A stretch of DNA of 64,000 bases from Leguminivora glycinivorella (taxonomy: Eukaryota; Arthropoda; Insecta; Lepidoptera; Tortricidae): contig NC_062975.1 of the NCBI RefSeq assembly GCF_023078275.1, forward strand, positions 23,466,641 to 23,530,640, written 5' to 3'. This document shows positions 1 to 11,500 of this stretch, one piece after another. Position 1 is the first letter of the stretch; each line of letters begins with the position of its first letter. A model generated the notes under the pieces. The model was not told where the DNA came from and did not search any database. It saw only the letters and a program-made list of their open reading frames with translations. A program made the translations under genes and the position numbers.

Positions 1-175
1 ACGACCGTTTGGCTCAGTCGGTAGTGACCCTGCCTGCTAAACCGCGGTCCTGGGTTCGAATCCCGGTAAGGGCCTTTATTTGTGTGATGAGCACAGATAT
101 TTGTTCCCGAGTCATGGATGTTTTCTATGTATATATGTATGTACTTATCTATTTAAGTTAATATTGTACAAATGT
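1..175 (+). mobile_element. SINE-A (tRNA-derived), cut by window edge
   Basis: The sequence carries an A-box-like TGGCTCAGTCGGTAGT and a B-box-like GGTTCGAATCCC, followed by the body GTGTGATGAGCACAGATATT and the AGTCATGGATGTTTTCTATG module. Fuller copies occur at 12035-12534, 16523-16790, 25910-26165, 30402-30722 and 39037-39296. The 3' end is lost here. Confidence 0.85.
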
Positions 176-1413
176 AAACGGAGTTAAGTGTGAAAATATT
201 AACATAACCGTCATATTTTCATATAAATAAAACATTAATTTCATTATGCAACAAGTTGTCAACTAGTCAGGTTTTCATTGCATTGAAATAGGAATGAAAG
301 ACATCGCATTAAACAGATGCAAAGGCAAATAAATATATTCGTTATTCGCATACAAACATGGTTCAAATGTCAGACAAATGGAAAACAAACACAGACGTTA
401 GTATTGACAGCTTTGCGAAGAAAACTAATATTTGTTGGCATAGTGGAGTGCAGATTGTATCGTGGCCTTTCAATATACGAAAATAGACATCGTAAATATA
501 AATGTCATAAATGATAATGTATGTCTAGTCCTTAATATATGACATTATAGTGTGTACAGTTAGTTGAAATAATGAATGAATTCATAAAGTCACCATGCAC
601 TTTTGCAGCTCACTTTACTTACCGTGTAGGGGCTTTTTTGTAAAAAAATAATCGTAGTAATATTTAAAATTTGCCACGACCTCAATATACAAAAAACAAA
701 TGAAAAATTACACAATTTTTCGGTAGTGTAGAGTAAAAAACTAAAACTACAGAGATATTTCTTAATAAATATATATTTTTACGCTAGATTATTTAAAAAT
801 GGACCAATGGTAATTTTTACTACGACTCCAACCTCTAAATTACAAAACAAAACTCTTTTCCATGAAACGGTAACAAAATGATATATAAAACTAAAAAAAA
901 ATTCGGGAGTGATTCCATAATAAAAGTTGTTGAGATTGGACCTTAAATTATTGCAGGTACGAGCACCTAAAAACGCCTGTTTTCAAAACGTTCGCAACTT
1001 TATAATGTTCGTGATCCCGTATCAAATCCATTGTTGGAAGTGCTTTTCTCAAACCGTATGAAATAAATAAAGTCTACTGGTAACTTTGGAATCTCCTAAA
1101 CGGTGCGTCGTAGCGCAAAAATAATCGGATTTTCGTTCCCCTTCAGCTTTACACAAAGTATAACTGACATGATTTAGCTCAAATGTTAATATTTGACCGC
1201 TCCGTCCAAACATAACGCAATATTAAAAGAAAATACTTCTCTCGACTCGCAACGTCAACGAAATTGATGGGGAGAAAAACTAAAACGGGAATCAGAGAAA
1301 ATTAAATGAAACGTGCCTCGAGACGACGGCTGTTCGGGTGAAATATGAGTAGATTAGGAAGCTGCGATTTTATGTGGAGACGTGGGGAAAATTTCTATGA
1401 GAGCATGGGTTTT
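176..1413. other. AT-rich non-coding sequence
   Basis: There is no coding signal. A degenerate relative of the TA-flanked element at 38923-39004 may lie at about 545-632 (shared GAATTCAT and GCAGCTCAC-type end). Otherwise I see nothing specific. If the GPCR gene reading is right, this is intronic. Confidence 0.5.
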
Positions 1414-1932
1414 TTAAGACGATACGGTAGGGGTCAATTCTCCATACAAACGCTCTCGACTATTTCCTCCCTGGTTTTTGATCGTAGAGCAATGATTTTT
1501 TCAACACAGATTGTTATTATTTTTATCTGTGTCGGACCGTTTTGATTTTTTTGATATTCTGCTTTTTAAAGATTCTAGAGCCAATCAAAAATTTCCAAAA
1601 CCGGCCTTTTTCATTGTGGCGCAAAAAAAGGTGTGATACTCAAGATTGGTAACAATTAACCAAAAAAGCTAAACGGTCCGACATAGATTATTTCATTGTT
1701 ATTCAGATTCTCAAATTTCGTTCCGATTGAGTAAGTTTTGAAGGAGGAAAGAGTCGAGAGCGGAACCTCGATTTTAAAGATTTTTTTGAAATATCTTTTT
1801 ACTGAGTTGTTCTTAATGGACAATTTTTTTTCGATAAATCTAGTTAATAACACTTGTATATTTAACTAAAATTCCCAAGTTGAAAGGGGGGCTCCTTTCC
1901 ATTTTAGCATTTTCGCTACCGTATCCTCTTAA
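1414..1932 (+). mobile_element. piggyBac-like MITE, copy 1
   Basis: TTAA direct repeats (1414-1417, 1929-1932) flank terminal inverted repeats GACGATACGGTAG / CTACCGTATCCTC. The ~510-bp interior has no long ORF. Copies 2 and 3, at 17011-17497 and 29537-30126, have the same ends and also sit in TTAA. A TTAA target duplication is the mark of piggyBac transposition. Confidence 0.85.
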
Positions 1933-1963
1933 GAGTCGTGCTTTGTTTGTATATTGAAGCAAG

Positions 1964-2152
1964 CGCTGGTGGCCTAGCGGTAGGAGCACGGTAAGAGCGT
2001 GTGACTTTGAAGTTTTTCAGAATTACCAATGAGTTTTTCGGAACTTATTATGCGAAATGTCATTTGATATTTTGCCTTTCGCTTTTCAGTGAATCTGGAC
2101 TAATCTCAATAAGGCCTAGTTACCCTTCGGGTTGGAAGGTCAGATGGCAGTT
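1964..2152 (+). mobile_element. SINE-B (tRNA-derived), 3'-truncated
   Basis: It begins with the tRNA-like GGTGGCCTAGCGGTAGGAGC and continues into TACCAATGAGTTTTTCGGAA and ACCCTTCGGGTTGGAAGGTC, a widespread lepidopteran SINE body. The usual 3' part ending GGATAACGCAAGGAGGATGA is missing here. That part is present in minus-strand copies at 18752-18868 and 27540-27762. Confidence 0.8.
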
Positions 2153-2277
2153 TATATATATTATATATATATTTTTAAATTTTTGCTGAATTATGTTTTT
2201 AACTTTTTGGCAAGCAAAAACGTCTGCAATCGATTTTATTGACCTATTATGGTGGAAAATTTCGCTGACTTGGTTGA

Positions 2278-2372
2278 AGTCTTGGTGGCTCAGTTGGCAG
2301 AGGACTGGAACATCGATCCTGAGGCCGTGAGTTCAAGACTCAAGACAGATAATGATTTTTAAATTTATTCTA
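2278..2372 (+). mobile_element. tRNA-like SINE head (SINE-C)
   Basis: GGTGGCTCAGTTGGCAGAGG resembles an A box and GTGAGTTCAAGACTC a B box at tRNA spacing, but acceptor-stem pairing is poor. It is best read as a tRNA-derived SINE remnant and not as a functional tRNA gene. Confidence 0.5.
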
Positions 2373-2737
2373 GAACGATAATAACAAATGTAGATAAAAA
2401 CAATGTTCTAGCTAGATATACTTAGCACAACAACGAAATTTTTAATACGAACATGATATTTTCGAAGATCAAGTTACGCGACATTAAATGTGACAAACTT
2501 GATCTAAGAAAGCGGACAGGCGTCCTTTCGTTCTTTCAATGTGTCCCCTTCTTCACGAACCGTGTCGAGTTGGCTTCGGTCAAGCCACTTACGTATGTGG
2601 GTCATGCATCGGCGGGCTAAAAATCAAAGTTTGCTCTTTTCCCGAAGTTGGGGATAGGGTTGAATTCTGGCTTTGACGTGTAAATAGAACCCTTGATTAT
2701 GTGTTTGTGCATACTCATGGATATACCTACATACATA

Positions 2738-3560
2738 TAACTGTAGGATCTGAGTGGACATTCGGAGCGGAGCGTTCGGCGTGGCGTGCAGCGGGGCGGG
2801 CGAGCGTGCGTCCACGCTATGCAGCGTCGACTCAGGACACTTGTACGAGCTTCAATAGTTTGACATGCACGCTGCACGCCCAATATTATATGAGCGTGCA
2901 CTAGGGTGGAGCGAAAAAACACTTTTCTGGAATTAGCAAATCTAATAGTTATCAATCAATGCCCCTTAGTCTATGAAGCCTTTGTGCAAATTTTCAGCTT
3001 TTTAAATCAACATCTTCAGCCTCCGCATTAGGTTTGAAATTTTGAAAAACTCATACAAACCTGAAAATTCAACTTTCAGATAAAAAAAATTTTTCGACAG
3101 TATTATGTTCAGTATACATTATTGATACATATTATTACAAGAAATTACCAAAAGTTGCGAAAATAGCGTCAAAAATCGCCAAAGTTTGCCTAGTTTCAGT
3201 ACATTGGCCAAAATAGCCGCTAAAATACTGAAAATTGGCGATTTTTAACGCTATTTTCGCAACTTTTGGTAGTTTCTTGTAATAATATGTATCAATAATG
3301 TATACTGAACATAATGTTGCCGAAAAAAAATTTTTATCTGGAAGTTGAATTTTCAGGTTTGTATGAGATTTTCAAAATTTCAAACCTAATGCGGAGGCTG
3401 AAGATGTTGATTTAAAAAGCAGAAATTTTGCACATAGGTTTCATAGACTAAGGGGCATTGAATGATAACTATTAGGTTTGCTAATTCCAGAAAAGTGTTT
3501 TTTCGCTCCACCCTAGCGTGCACTCAGACCTTACACACACGAGTTTAGCGATGGATGTCT
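2738..3560 (+). mobile_element. Family H GC-rich element, split by a hAT insertion
   Basis: CTGAGTGGACATTCGGAGCG through the GCGGGGCGGGCGAGCGTGCG and GTCGACTCAGGACA segments matches copies at 28549-28656 (minus) and 56155-56290 (plus). The copy is interrupted at 2902-3515 by the fold-back element described next and continues after it. Confidence 0.7.
2902..3515. mobile_element. 614-bp fold-back hAT-type MITE
   Basis: Ends TAGGGTGGAGCG / CGCTCCACCCTA are flanked by a perfect 8-bp duplication GCGTGCAC (2894-2901 and 3516-3523). Nearly the whole element is two inverted arms of about 280 bp around a short centre near 3180-3236. The 8-bp duplication and TAGGG-type terminus indicate hAT mobilisation. 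No transposase is encoded. Confidence 0.88.
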
Positions 3561-3565
3561 ATCAA

Positions 3566-3704
3566 TAGGCCTAGCACATGATGGCCGCGAGAGTATGTCG
3601 CCGCGAGATAGATGACACCTCTTCTTCTAACTGTATTAATGACATAAGGACGGGTAGTCTGTCTCGCGGCGACATACTCTCGCGGCCATCATGTACTAGG
3701 CCTA
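3566..3704. mobile_element. Hairpin MITE family D, copy 1
   Basis: Arms of about 43 bp (3566-3608 and 3662-3704) are almost perfect inverted repeats, beginning TAGGCCTAGCACATGATGG and containing CGCGAGAGTATGTCGCCGCG. The centre is about 53 bp. Related copies are at 3768-4210 and 27471-27827. Confidence 0.85.
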
Positions 3705-3767
3705 CTGTTCACTGGACATCGAAGTTTTTATTTCTATCTGACAGATATTTCACTTTCGCCGGACAAC

Positions 3768-4210
3768 AAGGCTAGCACATGATTGGCGCGACATTATCGT
3801 CGCGATTACCCGTTCTTATGTCATCATACGCCCCGAGTCAAGGTTTCCATAACTAATCGCCTCCCGCACGATACTTCGTATAGTGGTTAAAGTGTCTTCT
3901 GTGTTTTATAACTCGATTGTACAAAAACCAAACAGCAAGAATCACCTGCCAGCAAGTTCTGAATAAGTTTTGTTTCTATTTTATCGACGAATAGGAACTG
4001 CTCTCACCTTAACGTTCGAATGTGAAATGAACGCGAGACGAAAGGCACGCGGGGCGTCGTGCTACGCAGCTCCGGACGGAAGTGCGTAAAAAACTCGGAC
4101 GTTGGTGCGTTTTCCCCGCATGCGAGTCCGTCTGTCAACCGTCTTAGTAGGGGTTGCGTTGACTTTTGTCGCGGTGAGATACTTTCGCGCAAATCATATG
4201 CTATTTAGCC
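3768..4210. mobile_element. MITE family D, copy 2, with an unrelated GC-rich core
   Basis: The left end GGCTAGCACATGATTGGCGC and the right end, read on the minus strand, GGCTAAATAGCATATGATTT are family D arms. Between them lies about 320 bp not found in copy 1. This includes a CpG-rich block (about 3990-4160) whose minus strand contains TTAAG|GTGAGAG, a good splice donor ending at 4008. Whether the core was captured or inserted is unknown. Confidence 0.55.
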
Positions 4211-4450
4211 CCGATAGTCAGCCGCCCCTCGAAATACTGAAAACCATATAAATGTAAAATGAGACACTAAACAAACTAAAATGTTAGGACCTTTAGAAGA
4301 TAGAAATCGATAGGGTATCTGAGGATACATTACGAGTAAAGGCCAGTTTAAATATTTATCAAAGTTTTGGGTCCATCCGATGAATATTAACTATTATAGG
4401 TGATTTAGTTACACAAATAATACGGGACTAAACATTTTTTGTATATTTTA

Positions 4451-4527
4451 ACGACCGGTTTGACCTATTGGATAGGGGCATTATATGCCCGCTAAGGCAA
4501 TGTTCCTAAGTTCAAAAAGTCCTATAA
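4451..4527 (+). mobile_element. Degenerate SINE-A head
   Basis: ACGACCGGTTTGACCTATTGG and the following ~60 bases align with the tRNA-like head of SINE-A but with many substitutions. The B box is badly damaged, so this is an old copy. Confidence 0.55.
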
Positions 4528-4624
4528 AACTTACTTATTAAATTGTAACTTTTAAATTCTCGCATTTTGTATACATTTTTAAAGTAACACATAGTTCGGA
4601 CGCGATAAAATAACGATAAGTTAT

Positions 4625-5052
4625 TTTTCCCCTCACTAGCTCGGAAACACGTGTTTTGTCCTTTAATACCAGCGAATAAAAACGCATTTTATCCACTAGT
4701 GGGTAAAGTAATTTGACCTTGAATAAAGTCAAATTAACTGCTTTAAAATTTATAAAAATAGGTGAATCTAGTATGAAGATGATTTACCACCTGTGGAACT
4801 ACTGGAAGCAGTGATAAACACATTTTTTGCGTTGTAGTTTCCTCGCTATAGTGAGGGAAAAAGTTTTGTGTTACACTCGGGTGCAAATGTATTTTACTTC
4901 TCGTGTGTTAAAAAACTCACAGGTTCAAGATTCTATTCTAGAACCACTCGCTTCGATCGTGGTTCAACTACAGAATCCTTTCGCTTGCTCGTTTTTCAAT
5001 TCCACACTCGGCGTTAAAATACAACTTTGCCCCCTTGTATAACAAATAACTA
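4625..5052 (+). repeat. Family L interspersed repeat, copy 1
   Basis: It runs from CCCCTCACTAGCTCGG through ACACGTGTTTTGTCCTTTAA and ACTTCTCGTGTGTTAAAAAA to GCCCCCTTGTATAACAAATA. The same ~400-bp unit recurs at 22286-22635 and 38128-38517. No coding capacity or terminal repeats are evident and the class is unknown. Confidence 0.8.
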
Positions 5053-5109
5053 TTACATTTTTTCGGTGTTTCGGCCTAGTTGCACTAGCCGTGGTCGCAG
5101 AAGACTGGG

Positions 5110-5262
5110 TACGTAGCCGAATGGCACAAACGCTCACGAAAGGAAACGCTCGTAGATATCTATCTCTATCGCTCTTGCATATTGGCGCGACAGAGCCAGA
5201 CTACCTTTCGTGGCGTTTCGTTTTCGTTTCACGTCGCAGAAGTGACATTCGGCTACGGCACC
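5110..5262 (+). mobile_element. MITE family E, copy 1
   Basis: The ends CGTAGCCGAATGGCAC and GTGACATTCGGCTACGG are inverted repeats. The interior TAGATATCTATC...CGACAGAGCCAG recurs at 28658-28816, 36010-36156 and 52466-52640. The length is about 150 bp with no ORF. Confidence 0.8.
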
Positions 5263-5415
5263 TGATCTCCAACAAAGTGTCAACGGAGATGCAAACAATT
5301 CGGAGACTAATAAAATTGATCAACCCGTATTTGTTCAATGTCTGATCTCTGAAATAACCAAAAATATTTATGTATTTACTTGACAGACTATCCTAACCTA
5401 TGTTTTTTTTTTCAG

Positions 5416-5511
5416 ACAGCGATGACTTGGACTCCCGGCGCGCGAGCAGCCGCGGCATCATTCCCAAGGCGAAGATCAAAACTGTCAAAATGACATTTGT
5501 CATCGTCTTTG
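5416..5511 (+). CDS. CCAPR: CCAP receptor exon: intracellular loop 3 and start of TM6
   Basis: A T-rich tract ending in CAG precedes the exon and GTAAGTG follows it. The exon begins with the last two bases of a split codon and ends with one base (G) of a valine codon completed at 12565. It encodes an acidic stretch, then SRRASSRGIIPKAKIKTVK and the first part of TM6 (MTFVIVF). RRAS is a consensus protein kinase A site. The basic KAKIKTVK stretch is the usual G-protein-contacting end of loop 3. The upstream exon is outside the window. Just after the donor, the intron contains short GTGACAAGTGACAAGTG repeats. Confidence 0.85.
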
Positions 5512-8500
5512 GTAAGTGTAAAGTGACAAGTGACAAGTGCAAAGTACCTGGGCGGCCGAGCTTCGCTCGGAGTTCTTCTTTATTATATCTGCTTTATTTT
5601 TAGATAATCCATACTAATATTATAAATGGGAAAGTGTGTGTCTGATTGTTTGTCTGTCTTTCACGGCAAAACGGAGCGACGAATCGACGTGATTTTTTAA
5701 GTGGAGGTAGTTGAAGGCATGGAGAGTGACATAGGCTACCTTTTGTCTCATTGTAACCCCTCCACTTTCCCAAAATGGGGGATGAAAGTTTGTATGGAAA
5801 ATTCCGCAATTTTCGAATTTAACGCGAGCGAAGCCGCGGGCAAAAGCTAATATATAATATATAATGCAAATTTTATGTTTAATAATGCGAAAAAAGGCAT
5901 AAAAACTCAAATATTCTCGTTTCCGCAGACAAAATAATTACGGGAGTGTAAAAAATATAGTTATCGATATAACCATAAATTAAATATAACAAGATCATAC
6001 CATCCCATTACATTAAAATGCGACCGCCTAAGACCGCGCTTACACTCCACCACACATAGATGGCGCCACAAAAAAAATGTCTTGTAGCTTTCATTTATAC
6101 TTGTAGATGGCGTTAAGTGTCATTTTTGACATAGATTTACGGCTCGGAATTGACACTTAATGCCAATCTACAAATAATCGGTGGCAACATAGTACATTAC
6201 ATCAGAGGCCGGGAAAATGAGGATTTCCGGCCTAGTGGGTATATACGGCCGAGCGAGCGTGCGAGCGAGGCCGGATAGGGATACGAGGCCGGGAATCCGT
6301 TTTCACGCCGAGGCATGTATAGTGCTTTTCTCAAACATACAATGAAATAAAAAAAAAAATGCTACTAATACTTTGCAGGCCTAGGCCTAAAAAATAATAT
6401 GAAATCCCTTTACAGTCCTCTCGAGTTGTTGCGCCCAAAAAGCGATACTTCCCAGCCCATTTTAAGGAACGTAAAGACAATATTTCATTGCATGTTTGAG
6501 AAAAGGTATTTTTTTGTGGCGCCATCTATGTGTGGTGGAGTGTAAGCGCGTTCATAGGCGGTCGCATTTTAATGTATGGGATAGTATGATCTTTATATTT
6601 AATTTATGATATAACTTAAAATTTCCCAGATGTCCTGTCCTTAAAACTGTCTTGCCATTTCTCAAATACCTGGTCTGTTTGCGTCAATAAAAATGTTAAA
6701 TTTTCCTATATTTCTAAAACCCCGTCTCTTGCCAACTTTTCGGACAAGCTTTTAGCGGTGACATGTTTTTCCTTGATTTAAAACTTGCCAAAGAAAACAA
6801 GAGCAAAATGTCGTGTTAGAATTTTGGAGATGTTAATCCATTCCTGAAATATATTGAAAAAAGATGGATTAGGACACAAAAAGTTAAAATCACTTTTGCT
6901 TTCGCTGACAGTGTATTTGCTGTCACTGATAATAGTTGTAGGTAATAGATAATTACAGATGTAGTAGATTTTCCTTCGTATTTTTCCGAAAACGTTCGTA
7001 TTTATTACGCTAGTTCAAACAGTGTCAGTACATCAAGATGTACATTAAGATGTACTGACACTGTTTGATCTGATGCACTGACAAATACTTACGTCGACAG
7101 GCAAAACCTTGTACTGAGACTGACTGAAATAGCGTGACACGTTCGTGACACGTTCGTACGTTTCCGTAAGAATACAAAGGAAACTCTTTTCGCACTACAT
7201 ATGTATACGTGTATGTCTTTTCGGTGGCAGTCCTTCGACTATCGATGTATGTCAGCGAGTGGGTTAAAAAAGTACATTTTCTCAAACATGCAATGAAATA
7301 TTGTCTTTACGTTTCTAAAATGGGCTGGGAAGTATCGCTTTTTGGGCGCAACAACTCGAGAGGACTGTAAAGGGATTTCATATTATTTTTTAGGCCTAGG
7401 CCTGCAAAGTGACTTTTTTTTGTAAAATATTGTCCTTTAGAGCATTTTTTTTTATTTCATTGTATGTTTGAGAAAAGCAGTATACATGCCTCGGCGTGAA
7501 AACGGATTCCCGGCCTCGTATCCCTATCTATACCTTTATACGATTTAAAATGACATGAAGATTAATGGTAATAAAGATTTATCGCGACCTGCCACGATGG
7601 AAGTTAATTTCGGTGTTTAGGCATATGATTAATCGAGTGACATGCAATAATGTTGAGTTGAGTATTATTTATTGTGAATTAATACGGTTTATGATTTTGC
7701 TAGTTATTTTAATTTTTATTTCGTTGGCAAATTGGTAAATTGACAAACTAAGTTTGAAAAAATTTCACTCTTTCTCAGAGGAATTAAAAATAATTTACAA
7801 AACAATAAAAAAAACTAGGTATGTTTTTATGACATCCGTTTAGTATGACGTCATAATGAACTACTTTAATTACCTATGGGACTAAAGCTGAAATCGGGAA
7901 AAAAATATGGCTTCATACATTTTTGTTAGGTTCATTCTTAGGTTCCATACATTTTTGACTTCAAAAGTCACTGTGCAATGTGTGGCTGGTCTTCTTTATT
8001 ACACCCTGCATAAAATTAAAATTTTGGACTGCCAAAATATTAATGGTCTTGCTAATTTTAGATTATTAAGATGTTGATTTATGTTAAAATTGACGGCGCT
8101 TTTGCACTTTACTGTGATTTTACGGCATTTTCCTTATTTTTAAAGAGGGGAACGTAAGCCCCTGGATACGAGCCATGGTAATAAAATATGTTATATACCT
8201 ACGTGTATGCAAATCAATCCATTCAGAAATATGGATCGACCCAGTGGCCTCTTTCACCATAGTGACAATGTCGCCAGACACTGACAGTTTGCCGTTCATT
8301 GCCTGTTCAACAAAAAAATATTGACGCTCTGAGCAATAATATAAATAATATTAAGATAGAGAGGCCAAGGCGGTGGTTCAAGAAAGGCGTGAAAGGATCT
8401 TGTGGGGGCCCTATAGGGGAAAGAAACAAAAAGTAGTCTATTTCACTCTCCATCCCTTCAACTATCTCCACTTCAAAAATCACGACAATTTGTCGCTCCG

Positions 8501-11500
8501 TTTTGCCGTAAAAGACGGACAAACAAACAGACACACAGACTTTCCTATTTATAATATTAGTATGCTTACCGTGGTGCTCAGTCAATCTGTGTAAGAATGC
8601 CCAGTATAATATTTATATTTATTAAGGGAGGAATAACCCAACTATTTGATACTAAATAGGCTTATAAAAAGACCGTCGCAATATATATTAAGTTGACTGT
8701 ACTAGACGTCCCATAACGGTGTCGTTGACCGAACTTTGAATGGAAGTCCCATGAAACTTTATCGGATGGGCCATAAACACTGTTTAGATAAAAGGTTAGA
8801 CGCGTTAAAACGTCGGGTTTGCTCAAATCTGTCAGCTTTGCATAAATAGAGGCGACCTTTTTGGTGAGATTTTAGACTATAAATTGAAATAGATATCATA
8901 CAGAAAAGAAAAACCGGCCAAGAGCGTGTCGGCTCGGGCCACGATCAGTGTAGGGTTCCATATGGTTAAAAAGTTAAAGGGGGGGACACCCTTTTTTTTC
9001 CTTTAGGAGCGATTATTTCCGAAAATATTAATATTATCAAATAACGAATTTAGTAAACCCTTATTCATTTTTAAATACCTATCCAACAATATATCACACG
9101 TTAAGGTTAGAATGAAAAAAAAATCAGTCCCCACTTTACATGTAGGGAGGATAGGTACCTTAACAAAACATTTTTTTTTCACTTTTTATTTTACCACTTT
9201 GTCGGCGTGATTGATATACATATTGGTACCAAATTTTAGCTTTCTAGTGCAAACAGTTACTGAGATTATCCGCGGACGGACGGACGGACGGATAGACAGA
9301 CATGGCGAAACTATAAGGGTTCCTAGTTGACTACGGAACTCTAAAAACGACAAGGCCCATTGATGGCCCAGCCGAGAATCGAACCCGGGTCTTCAGCTTA
9401 CGCGGCTTACGTCATTACCACTAGACCACACGCCCGCCGTGATCCCGATGAAATTTCTTTAGTGTATGTTATCTCTGATAAGGCTAGCCGTCTTTTTGAC
9501 CAACTCTAAGGGCGAGTTAGAGGATTCCGGTAGGTATAGCAAGAGCGAGAGAGATGGTGCTGCCATCTATAATTTAACTAGGGAACATATCAAATTATTT
9601 TATTGAATATTTTTTGATTTGTTGTTTTTCAAGTAGTCACACTACTATATATAAGTTATAAATTGAAATAGATACACGAAAGAAAAAATATTCAATAAAA
9701 TATATGCAACAATAGTTTGATTGATGTATTCCCTTTTTGTAGATTTTAGAGTTTTATTAAGAACCATATTAATATATCTTAAACACACGTTTACAAAAGC
9801 CAACGCAACCCTGTATAATAAAGAGTACTATCGTACAGTATGGCCACTCCCGCTCCCCCCTAAAAGCGCCGCCCACCCCCTCTCGGTTACCTCACAGTTA
9901 CCGCCTGTCAAAAACGCGAACAGTCGACCTGTCATATTTCACTCATACAAGCATGGTACGCGTTCACCTACACGAGCTTAGAATGTGTGCTAGGAACGCG
10001 CCTCTTTCATATATTTGATCGCTAGTGTCCGAGGTGTGACTAACTCCTATTTCAGGGATAGTACATCGTAATGTTTCACCCGGTATAACTCCGTATCAGA
10101 CAGATGAAGTCTAAGAAAAAACGTATCTTAGAACCAATAAGAAAAATGTGATAGCGCTATTATTAATATTACACAATTTTAACACATACCAAGTTAAGAA
10201 TATAGGCCCAATGGTCAGAACAGGACTGAATTTTAACAATTTTAATCCTGTATTGCTGTAACTAGGCCATTTTTTTTTTCAAAGTGGCCATTTTTTTTTG
10301 TAACATGGGTAGTGGATTCATACTCAAAAAAATGTCCCAAGATTTCGATTCGAATTCTTTCCATTTCGTTACCGGCGTACAAAATGTATGGAAAATGGTA
10401 ACGGAATGGGAAAACCTTAGGACACTTTTTTTCTCCTATTAAGATTAAAAGAGCTCGCGATTCTGATTGGAAACCTCATACAACGCAAAAAAAAACTTAA
10501 AAAAAAAATGGCCCAACTACACATTTTACTTTGATAATAATTAATTCTCCATATACCCAATCCTCTGTGTACGTACCTATACCTACTAATGTCATGTAAT
10601 AAATGAAACGTCCGAAAAACTAAATGGGTGTCTTGTCCAGGTAATTTATGGTTTCCCATTTAGTATTCTAGCTCAGTTGGTATTTTCGTTCGTCCAAATA
10701 GTGGTTAGTGTAATTGCTGAGAGAAATCTAAGATGGCGAACATAACAATATATTTACGAGAAAAATAATGTCGAAGGGTCATTTATTATGATTTTTATGG
10801 TTTCGGGACTTGACTCATGGAAATATCGACGTACTTAATATATTTTGCTGTTAGATGGAAAAATAATAATGCATGCAATGTTTTATTATAAAAATACATG
10901 CGTTGTCAAGTAAACTTTCTTGCAGCGGAAACATAGTCTCATTTTTAGGGTTCCGTAGTCAACTAGGAACCCTTATAGTTTCGCCATGTCTGTCTGTCTG
11001 TCCGTCCGTCCGTCCGTCCGTCCGTCCGTCCGTCCGTCCGTCCGTCCGTCCGTCCGTCCGCGGATAATGTCAGTAACCGTAAGCACTACTAGAAAGCTGA
11101 AATTTGGTATTAATATGTATGTCAATCACGCCAACAAAGTACAAAAATAAAAAATGGAAAAAATGTTTTTATGAGGTACCCCCCTACATGTAAAGTGGGG
11201 GCTGATTTTTTTTTTCATTCTAACCCCAACGTGTGATATATTGTTGGATAGGTATTTAAAAATGAATAAGGGTTTACTGAGATCGTTTTTTGATAATATT
11301 AATATTTTCGGAAATAATCGCTCCTAAAGGAAAAAAAAGTGCGTCCCCCCCCTCTAACTTTTGAACCATAAAAAATATGAAAAAAATCACAAATAATGTA
11401 GAACTTTATAAAGATTTTCTAGGAAAATTGTTTTGAACTTGATAGGTTCAGTAGTTTTTGAGAAAAATACGGAAAACTACGGAACCCTACACTGAGCGTG

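Noticed and set aside
1..80. Functional tRNA gene
   Set aside because: A- and B-box-like words are present, but acceptor and anticodon stems do not pair and the same sequence recurs many times with a SINE body.
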